Counted from the first letter of the stretch, positions 30,380 to 39,621 are shown. The stretch: 55,677 nt of DNA from JBBTCJ01 sp038043285 (GCA_038043285.1 JBBTCJ010000006.1:1-55677); one strand, 5' to 3'. Translations and numbers: made by a program. The notes: generated by a model not told the origin, from the letters alone.

Positions 30380-31357
30380 ATGGCTTTGATGACGATGGTA
30401 CAGGCCGTGAATCGGGCGCTCGACGAAGCCCTCCGCATGGACGACAAAGTGGTCCTTCTCGGTCAGGACATCGGGCAGGACGAAGGCGTCTTCCGCGTGA
30501 CCGCCGAGCTGCTCAAGCGCTACGGTCCGGATCGGGTGATCGACACGCCGCTGGCCGAAGGCGCAATCTGTGGCGGGGCGATCGGCATGGCCATCTACGG
30601 TCTGCGACCTGTGGCCGAAATGCAGTTCTCCGGCTTTTTCTACCAGGCCTTCCACCAGGTCGAGCAGCACGTCTCGCGGTTCCGCAACCGCACCCGTGGG
30701 CGGTTCGGATTGGGCATGGTCATTCGCATGCCCTACGGTGGAGGCATCCGCGCCGTCGAGCATCACAGCGAGAGTCGGGAAGTCTACTACGCCCACACGC
30801 CCGGTTTGCAGATGGTCATTCCCTCCGGTCCGCGAAACGCCCGCGCGCTGTTGCTGGAATCCATCTTTAACCCTGACCCGGTGATCTTCTTTGAACCTAA
30901 GCAGGTCTACCGCTCGTTCAAGGAAGAGGTTCCCGACGAACCGGAGCGCATGCCCATCGGCAAGGCCCAGGTTGCGCGCGAGGGGGATGACATCACCCTT
31001 TTTTCCTATGGGGCGATGATGCGTCCGACCCTGGAAGCCGCGGATCAACTCTCCGACGAGGGCGTGTCCGTTGAGATTGTTGATCTGCTCAGCGTGTCCC
31101 CCATCGACACCGAAACCATCGTGAACTCGGTCCGCAAGACGGGCCGAGCGGTCATCATTCATGAGGGCCCGCGGCGATGCGGCATCGGCGCGGAGATCGT
31201 CGCCCGGATCGTGGAGGATGCCTTGATGCATCTCGAAGCGCCGATCAAGCGGGTCACCGGCTACGACGTGCACTTCCCCTACTTCGCCCGCGAACGCGCC
31301 TTCCTCCCCAACGCTGAGCGCATCGCCCACGCCGCCCGTGAAGTGCTCGAGTTCTAG
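30380..31357 (+). CDS. pdhB: 2-oxoacid (pyruvate) dehydrogenase E1 beta subunit
   Basis: The 325-residue protein is the E1 beta partner. Family segments are VQAVNRALDEAL, LLGQDIGQDEGVFRVT, DTPLAEGAICGGAIGMA, EMQFSGFFYQAF, MPYGGGIRAVEHHSES with the catalytic-region histidines, IPSGPRNARALL, FFEPKQVYRS and HEGPRRCGIGAEI. It completes the alpha2beta2 thiamine enzyme with the upstream gene, 96 bp away. The gap holds a palindromic repeat in place of the close spacing usual for these pairs. Downstream, no lipoyl E2 or dihydrolipoyl dehydrogenase follows, so the rest of the complex is unlinked. Confidence 0.9.
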   Translation: MALMTMVQAVNRALDEALRMDDKVVLLGQDIGQDEGVFRVTAELLKRYGPDRVIDTPLAEGAICGGAIGMAIYGLRPVAEMQFSGFFYQAFHQVEQHVSRFRNRTRGRFGLGMVIRMPYGGGIRAVEHHSESREVYYAHTPGLQMVIPSGPRNARALLLESIFNPDPVIFFEPKQVYRSFKEEVPDEPERMPIGKAQVAREGDDITLFSYGAMMRPTLEAADQLSDEGVSVEIVDLLSVSPIDTETIVNSVRKTGRAVIIHEGPRRCGIGAEIVARIVEDALMHLEAPIKRVTGYDVHFPYFARERAFLPNAERIAHAAREVLEF

Positions 31358-31617
31358 CGAAGGGCGGGAGATGCGTCGTCCCAAGCGGCGGGCTAGAGGA
31401 CCGTGCGGAGCTGCGAGTTTGGGCACATAGTTTCCCATCCGCGTGATTCCAGTCCGTCGCACCTCGATGGACCGACCGCAGGCCAAGGGCCCAAGGCTGG
31501 CGCGATGCCCGCGGCAACCGGTTGAAGCGGCGAGAAAGACGCGACGTTTGCGGACGCTCGTCGTCTCTTTTGTCTCCGTGGGTGCAGTTTCCAGACGCCC
31601 GATCCGATAATCGAAAT

Positions 31618-32664
31618 ATGAGTACAGGTCATCGGAGCGCCGTCCTGGTCGACACGCCGCAGGCGCCGCCGACCACGCCGCGCGTTCTGGTGGTGATGTA
31701 CCACTACGTTCGCGACGTCGACGCGCTGCCTCGTCCCGGTGCGCCTGGCCCCTACGAGGGCATTAAGGGGCTGACCACCTCCCAGTTCAGCGCCCAACTC
31801 GACCAACTCTGCTCGACGCTGGAGCCGATTGATTGGCCAACCTTCTTCGCCGGGATGAACGGCGCCGCCGATCTTCCAGAAAGGTCGTTTCTTCTGACCT
31901 TCGACGACGGCCTGGCCGATCACGCCGAAACCGTCCTGCCGATCCTCGAAGGGAGAGGGCTTCGCGGGGTCTTCTTCGTCTCCGGCGCGGTCTTGACTGA
32001 ACACCGCATGTTGCCCGCGCACGCGATTCACCTGCTGCTTTCGGCACTGGGCGACGAGCCATTGGAACGCGAGTTGTGCAACCACCTCTCCGCGCGAACC
32101 GATTACGCGGAGCTTACCGCGCCGCTGAAGGACGATGCGATCGCCCCGCGTTCCGCCTCCACAATGTATCATTATGAAGCCCCGCGCCGCGCCAGGCTGA
32201 AGTACTGGCTGACCATGCAATTGCCCATCGACGTGCGGAACGAAGCCGTCGATGCCCTGTTCGAGCGGCACATCGGCGCTGGCTCCCGCTGGGCGCGCCA
32301 TTGGTACCTCGGTTGGGCCGATCTGGTGCGAATGCAGTCCTCCGGGCACACCATCGGCGGACACGGTTTCTCGCACGAACCCCTCGCCCGACTTTCTGAC
32401 GACGACGTCCGTCGCGACGTGACGCACGTCGCCCGCGTCCTCCGCGAGGGCCTCGGCGCGGACTACCGACCGTTCTCCTACCCATACGGAAGTCACCCGG
32501 AAGCCGCCGCTGATGCCTGCCGCGACCGCGGTTTCGCCCACGCTTTCACCACTGAACCGCGATGGATTGAGCCGTCCACGGACAAGCTCCTTCTTCCTCG
32601 CGTAGACGCGGTTAACGTCGAGATGTTCCTCCGGCGCTTGGTTCCCCAAGAGGTACACGCATGA
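31618..32664 (+). CDS. Polysaccharide deacetylase (CE4, NodB domain)
   Basis: The 348-residue enzyme has the NodB deacetylase motifs. Motif 1 is LLTFDDGLADHAETVLP near residue 98, with the catalytic and metal Asp residues. Motif 2 is GGHGFSHEPLARL near residue 246, with the metal histidines. The RPFSYPYGSH segment follows as motif 3. It likely removes N-acetyl groups from a GlcNAc-type polymer or lipid-linked sugar. There is no signal peptide, so action in the cytoplasm on a precursor is likely. The ATG at 31618 has no Shine-Dalgarno; GATAAT lies six bases upstream, suggesting a leaderless transcript. The stop overlaps the next start (ATGA), so it is coupled to the methyltransferase. Confidence 0.87.
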   Translation: MSTGHRSAVLVDTPQAPPTTPRVLVVMYHYVRDVDALPRPGAPGPYEGIKGLTTSQFSAQLDQLCSTLEPIDWPTFFAGMNGAADLPERSFLLTFDDGLADHAETVLPILEGRGLRGVFFVSGAVLTEHRMLPAHAIHLLLSALGDEPLERELCNHLSARTDYAELTAPLKDDAIAPRSASTMYHYEAPRRARLKYWLTMQLPIDVRNEAVDALFERHIGAGSRWARHWYLGWADLVRMQSSGHTIGGHGFSHEPLARLSDDDVRRDVTHVARVLREGLGADYRPFSYPYGSHPEAAADACRDRGFAHAFTTEPRWIEPSTDKLLLPRVDAVNVEMFLRRLVPQEVHA

Positions 32665-33677
32665 CTTCGCACCTTCACGCCCCAGACCTCACGCCGCCGC
32701 CCTCACGCGAAACCACGTCCCAACCGAAGGCATTGACGACGACCACAGGCTCGGACCTGTTGCTGCTCCGCCAATTCCTCGAAGCCTACTGGCTGAGGCC
32801 GGAAAACGCCTTGTGGATGACCCTCCGGAGCCGGACCCTCGCCCGTCAGAAACTGAACTCCCCCTCGCTGGACGTAAGTTGCGGCGATGGCGTCTTCATG
32901 TTCCTCCACTGCGGCGGCGTCTTAGACTCGAACTTCGACGTGTTCGCCGACGTACGCCCCCTGGACCGCGACCGTGATGAACGCGACGACATGTTTGATC
33001 ACCTGAGCGACCGTTACGCTCCAGGCATCGTCGCTCCGCCGTCGCGGCGGATTGATGCCGGCACCGATTGGAAGAAAACGCTGCTTGCGAAAGCGGACCG
33101 ACTTGGGCTTTACGAGAAACTGATCCATCACGACAACGAGGAACCTCTGCCGTTTCCCGCCGAATCCTTCGCCACCATCTATTGCAACGCCGCCTACTGG
33201 GTCCGACACATCGACGGGTTCCTCTCCGAGCTTCGTCGCGTTGTCCGCCCGGACGGCCGAGTGATCCTCCAGGTCAAGTTGGACCACATCCGCCGCTACA
33301 CCCTCGAAGCCTTCGAGTCGCAACTCGGTCGGCGATTCCTGGAGATCATCGGGCGTGGCCGAGCGGATTGTTGGCCCACGCTCGCGTCCCGGCCCGAGTG
33401 GGAAGCTCGGTTTCAGTGGGCGGGACTGCGAATCCAAGAGGCGACGCCGTTCGTCACCCGCACTCATGCCCACGTCTGGGACGTCGGGCTTCGCCCGATC
33501 GCGCCGTTGCTGGTACGCATGGTGAATGAATTGACGCCCGCTCCGCGGGAGGCCATCAAGAAGGATTGGATCGATCTGTTCTGCGAGCTGCTGGCTCCGT
33601 TGTGTCGTCCCGATTTCGACCTGTTCGCCTCCCCCGACGAGCCGGCGGAAATCCAATACGTCTTGTGTCCTGCCTAG
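32661..33677 (+). CDS. Class I SAM-dependent methyltransferase
   Basis: The 338-residue protein has the SAM-binding motif I in SLDVSCGDGVF near residue 70, EPLPFPAESFATIYCNAAYWV as motif post-IV, and the methyltransferase_11-like segment FLSELRRVVRPDGRVILQV. A C-terminal region of about 120 residues (VTRTHAHVWDVGLRPI, RMVNELTPAPRE) may determine the substrate. ATGA overlap with the polysaccharide deacetylase suggests that both modify the same glycan or glycolipid; this is inference. No glycosyltransferase or Wzx/Wzy gene is near. Confidence 0.82.
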   Translation: MTSHLHAPDLTPPPSRETTSQPKALTTTTGSDLLLLRQFLEAYWLRPENALWMTLRSRTLARQKLNSPSLDVSCGDGVFMFLHCGGVLDSNFDVFADVRPLDRDRDERDDMFDHLSDRYAPGIVAPPSRRIDAGTDWKKTLLAKADRLGLYEKLIHHDNEEPLPFPAESFATIYCNAAYWVRHIDGFLSELRRVVRPDGRVILQVKLDHIRRYTLEAFESQLGRRFLEIIGRGRADCWPTLASRPEWEARFQWAGLRIQEATPFVTRTHAHVWDVGLRPIAPLLVRMVNELTPAPREAIKKDWIDLFCELLAPLCRPDFDLFASPDEPAEIQYVLCPA

Positions 33678-33860
33678 TGGTTCGCGACAGCAGGAATGAC
33701 GGATTCAGGCGGTCCGCTCCCTGACCTGGCCAGGTTGTGTTGGTCCCAGCTCTGATCCAAGCGCCGCACGGCCGAATCTGTACCCTGACCGTGAAGGAGC
33801 AGCCCTTCAGCGACCATTAACGGAACGGCCGCGCACCACGACGGCGGCGCCTCCGCTTGT

Positions 33861-33889
33861 TGACGTCCAAACAATTCCCTACCATGATC
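33861..33889 (+). promoter_or_regulatory. Candidate promoter of the UvrD-like helicase gene
   Basis: TTGACG (33861-33866) and CATGAT (33884-33889) are separated by 17 bases, 76 bp upstream of the start at 33965. The -35 is perfect in five positions and the -10 is moderate. The remainder of the 287-bp gap (33678-33964) shows nothing else I can support. Confidence 0.45.
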
Positions 33890-33964
33890 CCGCGTCTCAC
33901 CCCGGGTGGACGCGTGACCGTTCCGGGGCCGAGCTTCTTGCGATCGTTTCGGGACGTTTGCCGC

Positions 33965-36133
33965 ATGACCTCGTCTTGGCTTGAGGAACTTAATCCCGCA
34001 CAGCGACAAGCCGCCGCCTTCGGCGACGGACCGTTGCTCATCGTCGCCGGTGCCGGAACCGGAAAGACCCGCACGCTGGTGGCTCGGGTCGCCTCGTTGC
34101 TGCAACGCGGCGTTCGACCCGATCGCGTCCTGCTGTTGACCTTCACGCGCCGTGCCGCGGATGAAATGCGCTCTCGGGTCGGCCGGCTGGTCGATTCCTC
34201 GACCGCGGGACGCGTCTGGGGCGGAACCTTCCATGCCGTCGCCAACCGCCTGCTCCGCATCCATGCCGACGCCGTCGGTCTCTCCAGCGAATTCACCGTC
34301 ATGGACGAAAGTGACGCCGCCGACCTGATGAACCTCGTCCGCGGAGAGCTGGGCTTGGGCAAGTCTCCGCGACGCTTCCCGCGCAAAGAAACCCTCGTCA
34401 AGGTCTACTCTCACACCGTCAACGCCCAACGTCCCCTCCGCGACGTCCTTCAGACCCATTTTCCCTGGTGCGCCGCCGACCTCGACGGCATCCGCGCCGT
34501 CTTTGAGGGCTTTGTGCAACGCAAGAAAGCCCGCCAACTGCTCGACTTCGACGACCTGCTGCTCTACTGGAGTCAGCTTTGCCAAACCGCTCGCGTCGGC
34601 GAACTCGTCGCCGACCGCTTCGAACACGTCCTCGTCGATGAGTACCAGGACACCAACATCCTCCAGGCCGAGATCCTCCAGGGAATGCGCCGGCGGTACA
34701 ACAACCTCACCGTCGTCGGCGACGACGCCCAATCCATTTACTCCTTCCGGGCCGCGACCGTCCGCAACATCCTCGACTTTCCGACGCACTTTCCCGGTGC
34801 GGCCATCGTCACCCTCGAACAGAACTATCGCTCGATTCAACCGATCCTCGCCGCCGCCAACGCGGTCATGGCCCCAGCGAAGGAGCGCTACACCAAGGAA
34901 CTGTGGTCCACGCGCGCTTCGGAGCAGAAGCCCGCATTGGTGCGCTGTCTTGACGAAGCCGAGCAGACGAAAGCCGCATGCGATCGGATCTTGGAACACC
35001 TCGAACGCGGCGTACCCCTGATGCGCCAAGCCGTGCTTTTTCGCACCGGGCACCATAGCGCCGACCTCGAAATCGAACTCTCCCGCAGGAACATTCCCTT
35101 CCGCAAGTACGGCGGACTGAAGTTCGTGGAAGCCGCCCACATTAAGGACGTCCTCGCCCTGCTTCGCATTCTCGAAAACCCGCTGGACGAGGTAAGCTGG
35201 TTCCGCGTGCTTCATTGGCTCGAGGGCGTCGGTCCGCGAACCGCCCGGCGAATCATGGAGGAACTTGGCGTTGGGTGCGTGGGCGCGACGGCCTTGCCGG
35301 ATTCATCCTCGACGGCGCTGGCGATTCGCCCTCCGCTGAAGCGCCTGTTCGACGCTCCGCCGACCGTTCCCGCTTCCGCAAGGGAGTTGCTCGCCGAACT
35401 GCGCACCGCGATGGCCTACTGTCGCGGTGTCGACCTCAGTGATTTACCTTCGTCGATACCCGCCGCGCCAGGTGCGATCATCGACCTGGACCGTGACGAC
35501 GACGCTCACGGCGGCGGCGTTCGACCCGGCGAACCCGCCCTCTCCACCCAACTCGACCGCCTGCGCCGATTCTATGAGCCTGTCTGCCAGAGGCTCTACG
35601 ACGACGCCGCCATCCGCCTGCGCGACGTCGATCAACTCATTCAGATCGCCGCGCGATACCGCTCGCGCTCTCGATTGATCACCGACCTCACCCTCGATCC
35701 GCCCCGGGCGACCTCTGACCTCGCCCAGCCTCCGTTTCGGGAGGAAGACTACCTCGTTCTCAGCACCATCCACTCCGCGAAGGGCTGCGAGTGGAACGTT
35801 GTGCACATTCTCCACGCCGCCGACGGAATGATCCCCTCGGACATGGCCGTCGCCGACGAAGCGGGCGTTGACGAGGAACGCCGATTGTTCTATGTCGCCA
35901 TGACCCGGGCCAAGGACATGCTGTACGTCTATTTCCCGCTCCGCTACTACCACCGCCGCTTCGGCCACGGCGACGCCCACAACTTCGCCCAATTGACTCG
36001 TTTCTTGGCGCCTTCCACACTTGAGCTGTTCGAACAGCGTCTGGGCGATGCGGCCTTGACCCGTCAACTTCCGTCGCCCGATCGTTCGATCGAGTCGCCC
36101 CATTCACGAGTCGCTCGACTGTGGGCGGACTGA
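33965..36133 (+). CDS. UvrD/PcrA/Rep-type superfamily 1 DNA helicase
   Basis: The 722-residue helicase contains all SF1A motifs in order. These are LNPAQRQAAAFGDGPLLIVAGAGTGKT-like Q motif and Walker A (near residue 25), LLLTFTRRAADEM (Ia), DEYQDTN (II), VGDDAQSIYSFR (III), LEQNYRS (IV), STIHSAKGCEW (V) and RRLFYVAMTRAKD (VI). It unwinds DNA 3'-5' in repair or in removing proteins and RNA polymerase from DNA. The C-terminus lacks an evident RNA-polymerase-binding Tudor region. The start is placed at ATG 33965 just before SSWLEELNPAQ; the frame is open to 33857, but that part is not domain-like. It is followed 86 bp later by a PhzF-type gene. Confidence 0.92.
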   Translation: MTSSWLEELNPAQRQAAAFGDGPLLIVAGAGTGKTRTLVARVASLLQRGVRPDRVLLLTFTRRAADEMRSRVGRLVDSSTAGRVWGGTFHAVANRLLRIHADAVGLSSEFTVMDESDAADLMNLVRGELGLGKSPRRFPRKETLVKVYSHTVNAQRPLRDVLQTHFPWCAADLDGIRAVFEGFVQRKKARQLLDFDDLLLYWSQLCQTARVGELVADRFEHVLVDEYQDTNILQAEILQGMRRRYNNLTVVGDDAQSIYSFRAATVRNILDFPTHFPGAAIVTLEQNYRSIQPILAAANAVMAPAKERYTKELWSTRASEQKPALVRCLDEAEQTKAACDRILEHLERGVPLMRQAVLFRTGHHSADLEIELSRRNIPFRKYGGLKFVEAAHIKDVLALLRILENPLDEVSWFRVLHWLEGVGPRTARRIMEELGVGCVGATALPDSSSTALAIRPPLKRLFDAPPTVPASARELLAELRTAMAYCRGVDLSDLPSSIPAAPGAIIDLDRDDDAHGGGVRPGEPALSTQLDRLRRFYEPVCQRLYDDAAIRLRDVDQLIQIAARYRSRSRLITDLTLDPPRATSDLAQPPFREEDYLVLSTIHSAKGCEWNVVHILHAADGMIPSDMAVADEAGVDEERRLFYVAMTRAKDMLYVYFPLRYYHRRFGHGDAHNFAQLTRFLAPSTLELFEQRLGDAALTRQLPSPDRSIESPHSRVARLWAD

Positions 36134-36219
36134 TCGCCCGCGATCCGCGGGCGGTGCATGTTTGCCGGGTTCCCGCAGTACGAATACGATCCGCGCGCGA
36201 ACGTCATGGGAGCAGCGAG

Positions 36220-37200
36220 ATGCCCGGCTTGGACAGGAACTATTACGTCGTCGATGCCTTTTCCACCGGTCCCTTTACCGGCAACCCGGCCGCCGTCGTC
36301 TGCGACGCCGCTGGTCTGGACGATGACACCATGCGTCGCATTGCCGCCGAGTTTAACCTAAGCGAGACAACCTTCTTTCTTCCTCCGAAGATTTCGCACA
36401 GCGATCCTGAGGTCGACCTGTCCGTGCGCATTCGCTGGTTCACTCCGACCGTCGAGGTGGACATGTGCGGTCACGCCACGGTTGCCGGAGTTCACGCCCT
36501 AGTCGAATCGGGCCGTCTCCCCACCCCGACCTCGGAGGCGTCCTGTGTCGTCCGCATCGAAACCAAGTCCGGCGTCTTGACCGCTTACGTCGAGCATTTT
36601 CCCGGCGCCTCGCATAACCGAATCATCTGGCTCGAACTTCGACCGCCAAGGCTGGAGCCTGTTCGCGTGGACCTGCCCGGATTCGCCTCGGCCTTGGGGT
36701 TACTTCCCGGCGATCTCGATGCTGAGCTGCCGCCGAGCACCACCCAGGACCACGACCTGCTGCTCTTCGCCCGGGACATTTCCTGCGTCAACGGCGCCCA
36801 GCCGGACTTTGCCGTACTTGCTCGATTGCTTCGAGCCGAACGCTGTCGCGGTCTGTGTCTGGCGACGACCCGGACGTTGACCCCGTCGATTACCGTGCAG
36901 TCGCGGTTCTTCGCCCCGACCGTAGGAATCAACGAAGACCCCGTCACCGGCAGCGTTCACGGTCCGCTTGCGGCCTATCTCGCAAGACTTGGACAGATTC
37001 CGCGCCATGACGGCGTGTCCGCCTTGCGGTGCGTCCAAGGTACGCCGGGCGGGCGGGCCGGGCTGCTCTATGCCATTGTCCGTGAGACGGATTCCGGCGA
37101 CCTCGTCGTCCGCGTAGGCGGTCATGCCTGCACGACGATGATTGGGCGATTGGTCCTCTCGGATGGCCTGGATCCTTCCAAGTCGAGCGGGCGCGCATGA
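36220..37200 (+). CDS. PhzF-family isomerase/epimerase-like protein
   Basis: The 326-residue protein has the PhzF landmarks: YYVVDAFSTGPFTGNPAAVVCDA, NLSETTFFLPP with the catalytic-type Glu, IRWFTPTVEVDMCGHATVAGVHAL, and EDPVTGSVHGPLAAYL near the C-terminus, followed by GGRAGLLY. The two similar halves form the duplicated diaminopimelate-epimerase-like fold. Biochemically known members isomerise small hydroxyacids, but most bacterial paralogues have no assigned substrate. The ATG at 36220 has GGGAG seven bases upstream. The stop overlaps the lipid-kinase start by 4 bp. Confidence 0.88.
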   Translation: MPGLDRNYYVVDAFSTGPFTGNPAAVVCDAAGLDDDTMRRIAAEFNLSETTFFLPPKISHSDPEVDLSVRIRWFTPTVEVDMCGHATVAGVHALVESGRLPTPTSEASCVVRIETKSGVLTAYVEHFPGASHNRIIWLELRPPRLEPVRVDLPGFASALGLLPGDLDAELPPSTTQDHDLLLFARDISCVNGAQPDFAVLARLLRAERCRGLCLATTRTLTPSITVQSRFFAPTVGINEDPVTGSVHGPLAAYLARLGQIPRHDGVSALRCVQGTPGGRAGLLYAIVRETDSGDLVVRVGGHACTTMIGRLVLSDGLDPSKSSGRA

Positions 37201-38171
37201 GCACCGCCGACCGACCGCGCTTCGTCGCGATCGTCAATCCCGCCTCCGGCCGCGGAAGCGCTCTGCCTCGCGTCCTCGGCGTCCAGCGAGCCTTGCACCG
37301 CCGCGGCGCCGAACTCGAAATCATCCCGACCGCGCGCCCGGGGCACGCGACCGAAATTGCCGCGCGCCTCGACGCTTCGGTTCGGGCCGTGCTCATTGCC
37401 GGCGGCGACGGGACCGTCTGCGAAGTCGCCGGCGGTCTCCGCGATCTTCACGTTCCGTTTGTCGTCCTGCCATTGGGCACGGAGAACCTTCTGGCCCGCG
37501 AGTTAGGCATGCCCGTCGATCCGGAGGCTGCCGCTTGCAACCTGTTGCACGGGCAACCGCGCGCTATCGACGCCTGTGAAATGAACGGGCGAAGGTTCCT
37601 CGCCGTCGCCGGCGTCGGGTTCGACGCCGAGTGCGTCGAGCGTTTTATGCGGATTCGACGCGGCCACATCACCCACGGCGATTACTTCTGGCCCATCTGG
37701 AGGACCTTCTGGGCGCACAAGTTCCCGATCCTTCACGTGGACGTCGATGGTCAACGGACTTTTGAGGGCCGGGGATTCCTAATCATGGGAAACATCTCCC
37801 GGTATTCGATTGGCTGGTGCGTTCTCCCGAGGGCGGTCCCCGACGATGGATTGTTGGACGTCCTGGTCTATCCTTGCCGTTCACGTTGGGAACTCACAGC
37901 CCACGCTGCGCGAACCTTTCTGGGGCGGCACCTTCGCGGCGCGGGCGGTGTCATCTACCGCCAAGGTTGCTGCGTCGGCGTCAGCTCACCGACGCGCGTT
38001 CCCGTGGAGATCGATGGCGAACCTGGCGGAGAGCTTCCCGCCTTGTTTCGAATCGTTCCTGCGGCCATACATTGCTTGGTTCCACCAGGCTCCCAACGCG
38101 TTGCCGACACGCGCGTTGCCGCCTGGGACGCCGACCTTGACGAGAAACCATCGGAGCATCAACCCGGTTGA
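37197..38171 (+). CDS. Diacylglycerol-kinase-like lipid kinase (YegS/DagK family)
   Basis: The 324-residue protein has the DAGK catalytic core. It shows FVAIVNPASGRG near residue 9, the ATP-site GGDGTVCEVAGGL near 68, and LPLGTENLLARELG near 91. The C-terminal beta-sandwich domain follows with RRFLAVAGVGFDAE and PDDGLLDVLVY. It phosphorylates a lipid such as diacylglycerol, ceramide or sphingosine at the membrane. Translation is coupled to the PhzF gene by an ATGA overlap. A short hydrophilic tail (about 20 residues) follows the last motif. Confidence 0.9.
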   Translation: MSTADRPRFVAIVNPASGRGSALPRVLGVQRALHRRGAELEIIPTARPGHATEIAARLDASVRAVLIAGGDGTVCEVAGGLRDLHVPFVVLPLGTENLLARELGMPVDPEAAACNLLHGQPRAIDACEMNGRRFLAVAGVGFDAECVERFMRIRRGHITHGDYFWPIWRTFWAHKFPILHVDVDGQRTFEGRGFLIMGNISRYSIGWCVLPRAVPDDGLLDVLVYPCRSRWELTAHAARTFLGRHLRGAGGVIYRQGCCVGVSSPTRVPVEIDGEPGGELPALFRIVPAAIHCLVPPGSQRVADTRVAAWDADLDEKPSEHQPG

Positions 38172-38486
38172 TGAACTCCTCGTGCCGGCTCGGAGAGTCC
38201 GGCTTGACTCGCCCGCGCGAGCGTACCACAATGGCGCTCGGTAGAATCGGTTCTGGGCGTTCGCCGGGCCGGACCGTTGCGATGCGACGGGGCGCGCTGC
38301 CCGTGTACCTCGGATTCGTCAGATTCGTGGCGTTTGACGGCGAAGGGTGGCTGAGGCGGGCCGCCTATGGGAGGGCGCAGGATTGTGACTTTTTTCACAA
38401 TCCAGGCGCTCGCTCGATTTCTATTTTGAGCGATCAGGCGCGAAGTTGTTTGTGTAGACGGCAATCTGGCGCCAAGAGAGCGATTT
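38172..38486. other. 315-bp regulatory gap before the respiratory cluster
   Basis: No gene is supported. The notable element is a Rex-type palindrome at 38380-38403. A CGCTC/GAGCG inverted repeat flanks a T-rich TATTTT -10-like box (38422-38427). This is the most likely promoter zone of the 17-kb respiratory cluster. Confidence 0.55.
38380..38403. promoter_or_regulatory. Rex-type operator (TTGTGA-N6-TCACAA)
   Basis: A perfect 9-bp inverted repeat (GGATTGTGA / TCACAATCC) around CTTTTT contains TTGTGA (38383-38388) and TCACAA (38395-38400), six bases apart. This is the known consensus of Rex, the NADH/NAD+-sensing repressor of respiratory genes in many bacteria. It lies 84 bp upstream of the first gene of the bc/oxidase cluster. 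The Rex gene itself is not in the window. Confidence 0.72.
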
Positions 38487-39617
38487 GTGAGCGATTCAAA
38501 CGAACTTCTGCCGGGCGGAAACGCACGTCCCCTCGGCGGGGCGCCGATGCGGGCTGACGTTCCGCCCGACGTCGAGCCGATGACCCTGACGCTGCTGGGG
38601 CGTTTTTTCGGCGTGCCCTTGTTGATCATCGGCGTCGTCGTCGCCGGCGCGGTCGTGGTCGTTTTGCTCTTTGGCGGGCCGGCCCTGCCCCAGAAGCGGA
38701 CGGTCGAGAGCCTGATTCAGTCGCTCGAGAGCAACAGCGGCGATCGAAGCGCGGGACTGCTTCTGCCTCGTGAAAAGGAGCTGTGGCAGACGGCGCTGGA
38801 GTTAAGCGAGCGTCTCCGCAACAAAACGGCGGAACTGACCGACGCCGAGATAGACACCGTCGCCGCCAGGCTTGCCGCGATCATCGATGCCGATTTGGCG
38901 GTGGTGGACAAGGCCGCCAAACCTCGCGACCAAGGCGGCGGGCAGCAAGGGTATCACCGCCAACGACGAATGGAGTTCGTGTTGCGAGCGCTGGCTCGAA
39001 CGGAACGAGACCAGGCCCTCGGCAAGCTTGTGGAGGTCGTTCGCGCCGGACCGCCGACGTTGGCCATCGTCGCCATGCAGGAGTTGGCCAACCTGCGCGA
39101 GTTTCCCCGCGCCAGGGAAGGCGTGGCTCCGATCGTAGGGTTGCTGGAGCGCGGCGGGTCGACGGAGTCGGCGTTGGTCGCCTGCACCGCGTTATCAGTA
39201 TTGGCTTATCCCGGCGATCCGGTGGTGATCGCGGCGCTCGAGCGTGCCAGACTCACCGGCGACGGTGAGATTGCCTGGTCGGCCGCTCTGGCGGAGGCGA
39301 GGCTCGGCAGCCCTGCGGGAAAGACGACCTTGCTGGATATGCTCGATCGCGCGTACTGGGAGGGCGGCGAGCGCTATGAGGTGCGCGACGCCGGTGGGCA
39401 GGTGCATCGCTATCGAATGCCCGGAGTACGGATCGACGGATTGTTGATTGCGGCGATCCAAGCCGCCGCGGCGATCGAGGATCTGGAAGTACGGGCTTCC
39501 GTCGAGCGGTTGCTGGCCGATCGTTCGCCCCGCGTGGCGGCGGCGGCCAGGGAACGAACCGGTTCCTCCGGGCGCGGCGACCTTCCCGGTGCGCCGAATC
39601 AGGAGAGGGTGGACTGA
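38487..39617 (+). CDS. Membrane-anchored HEAT-like repeat protein at head of bc operon
   Basis: The 376-residue protein has a Pro-rich cytoplasmic N-terminus of about 35 residues and one strong membrane helix (FFGVPLLIIGVVVAGAVVVVLLF, about 40-62). A helical body of about 300 residues carries HEAT-like repeats (LVEVVRAGPPTLAIVAMQELA, ALVACTALSVLAYPGDPVVIAAL, EIAWSAALAEARLGSP). It has no heme, metal or catalytic motif. Its first position in the respiratory cluster, directly after the Rex-type operator, suggests an assembly factor or accessory subunit of the cytochrome bc-like complex. The start is GTG at 38487, with AAGAGAG upstream. The function is unassigned. Confidence 0.7.
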   Translation: MSDSNELLPGGNARPLGGAPMRADVPPDVEPMTLTLLGRFFGVPLLIIGVVVAGAVVVVLLFGGPALPQKRTVESLIQSLESNSGDRSAGLLLPREKELWQTALELSERLRNKTAELTDAEIDTVAARLAAIIDADLAVVDKAAKPRDQGGGQQGYHRQRRMEFVLRALARTERDQALGKLVEVVRAGPPTLAIVAMQELANLREFPRAREGVAPIVGLLERGGSTESALVACTALSVLAYPGDPVVIAALERARLTGDGEIAWSAALAEARLGSPAGKTTLLDMLDRAYWEGGERYEVRDAGGQVHRYRMPGVRIDGLLIAAIQAAAAIEDLEVRASVERLLADRSPRVAAAARERTGSSGRGDLPGAPNQERVD

Positions 39618-39621
39618 TCCG

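Noticed and set aside
33674..35215. Minus-strand ORF of 513 codons opposite the helicase
   Set aside because: The helicase motifs on the plus strand explain the open frame; the reverse product has no domain.
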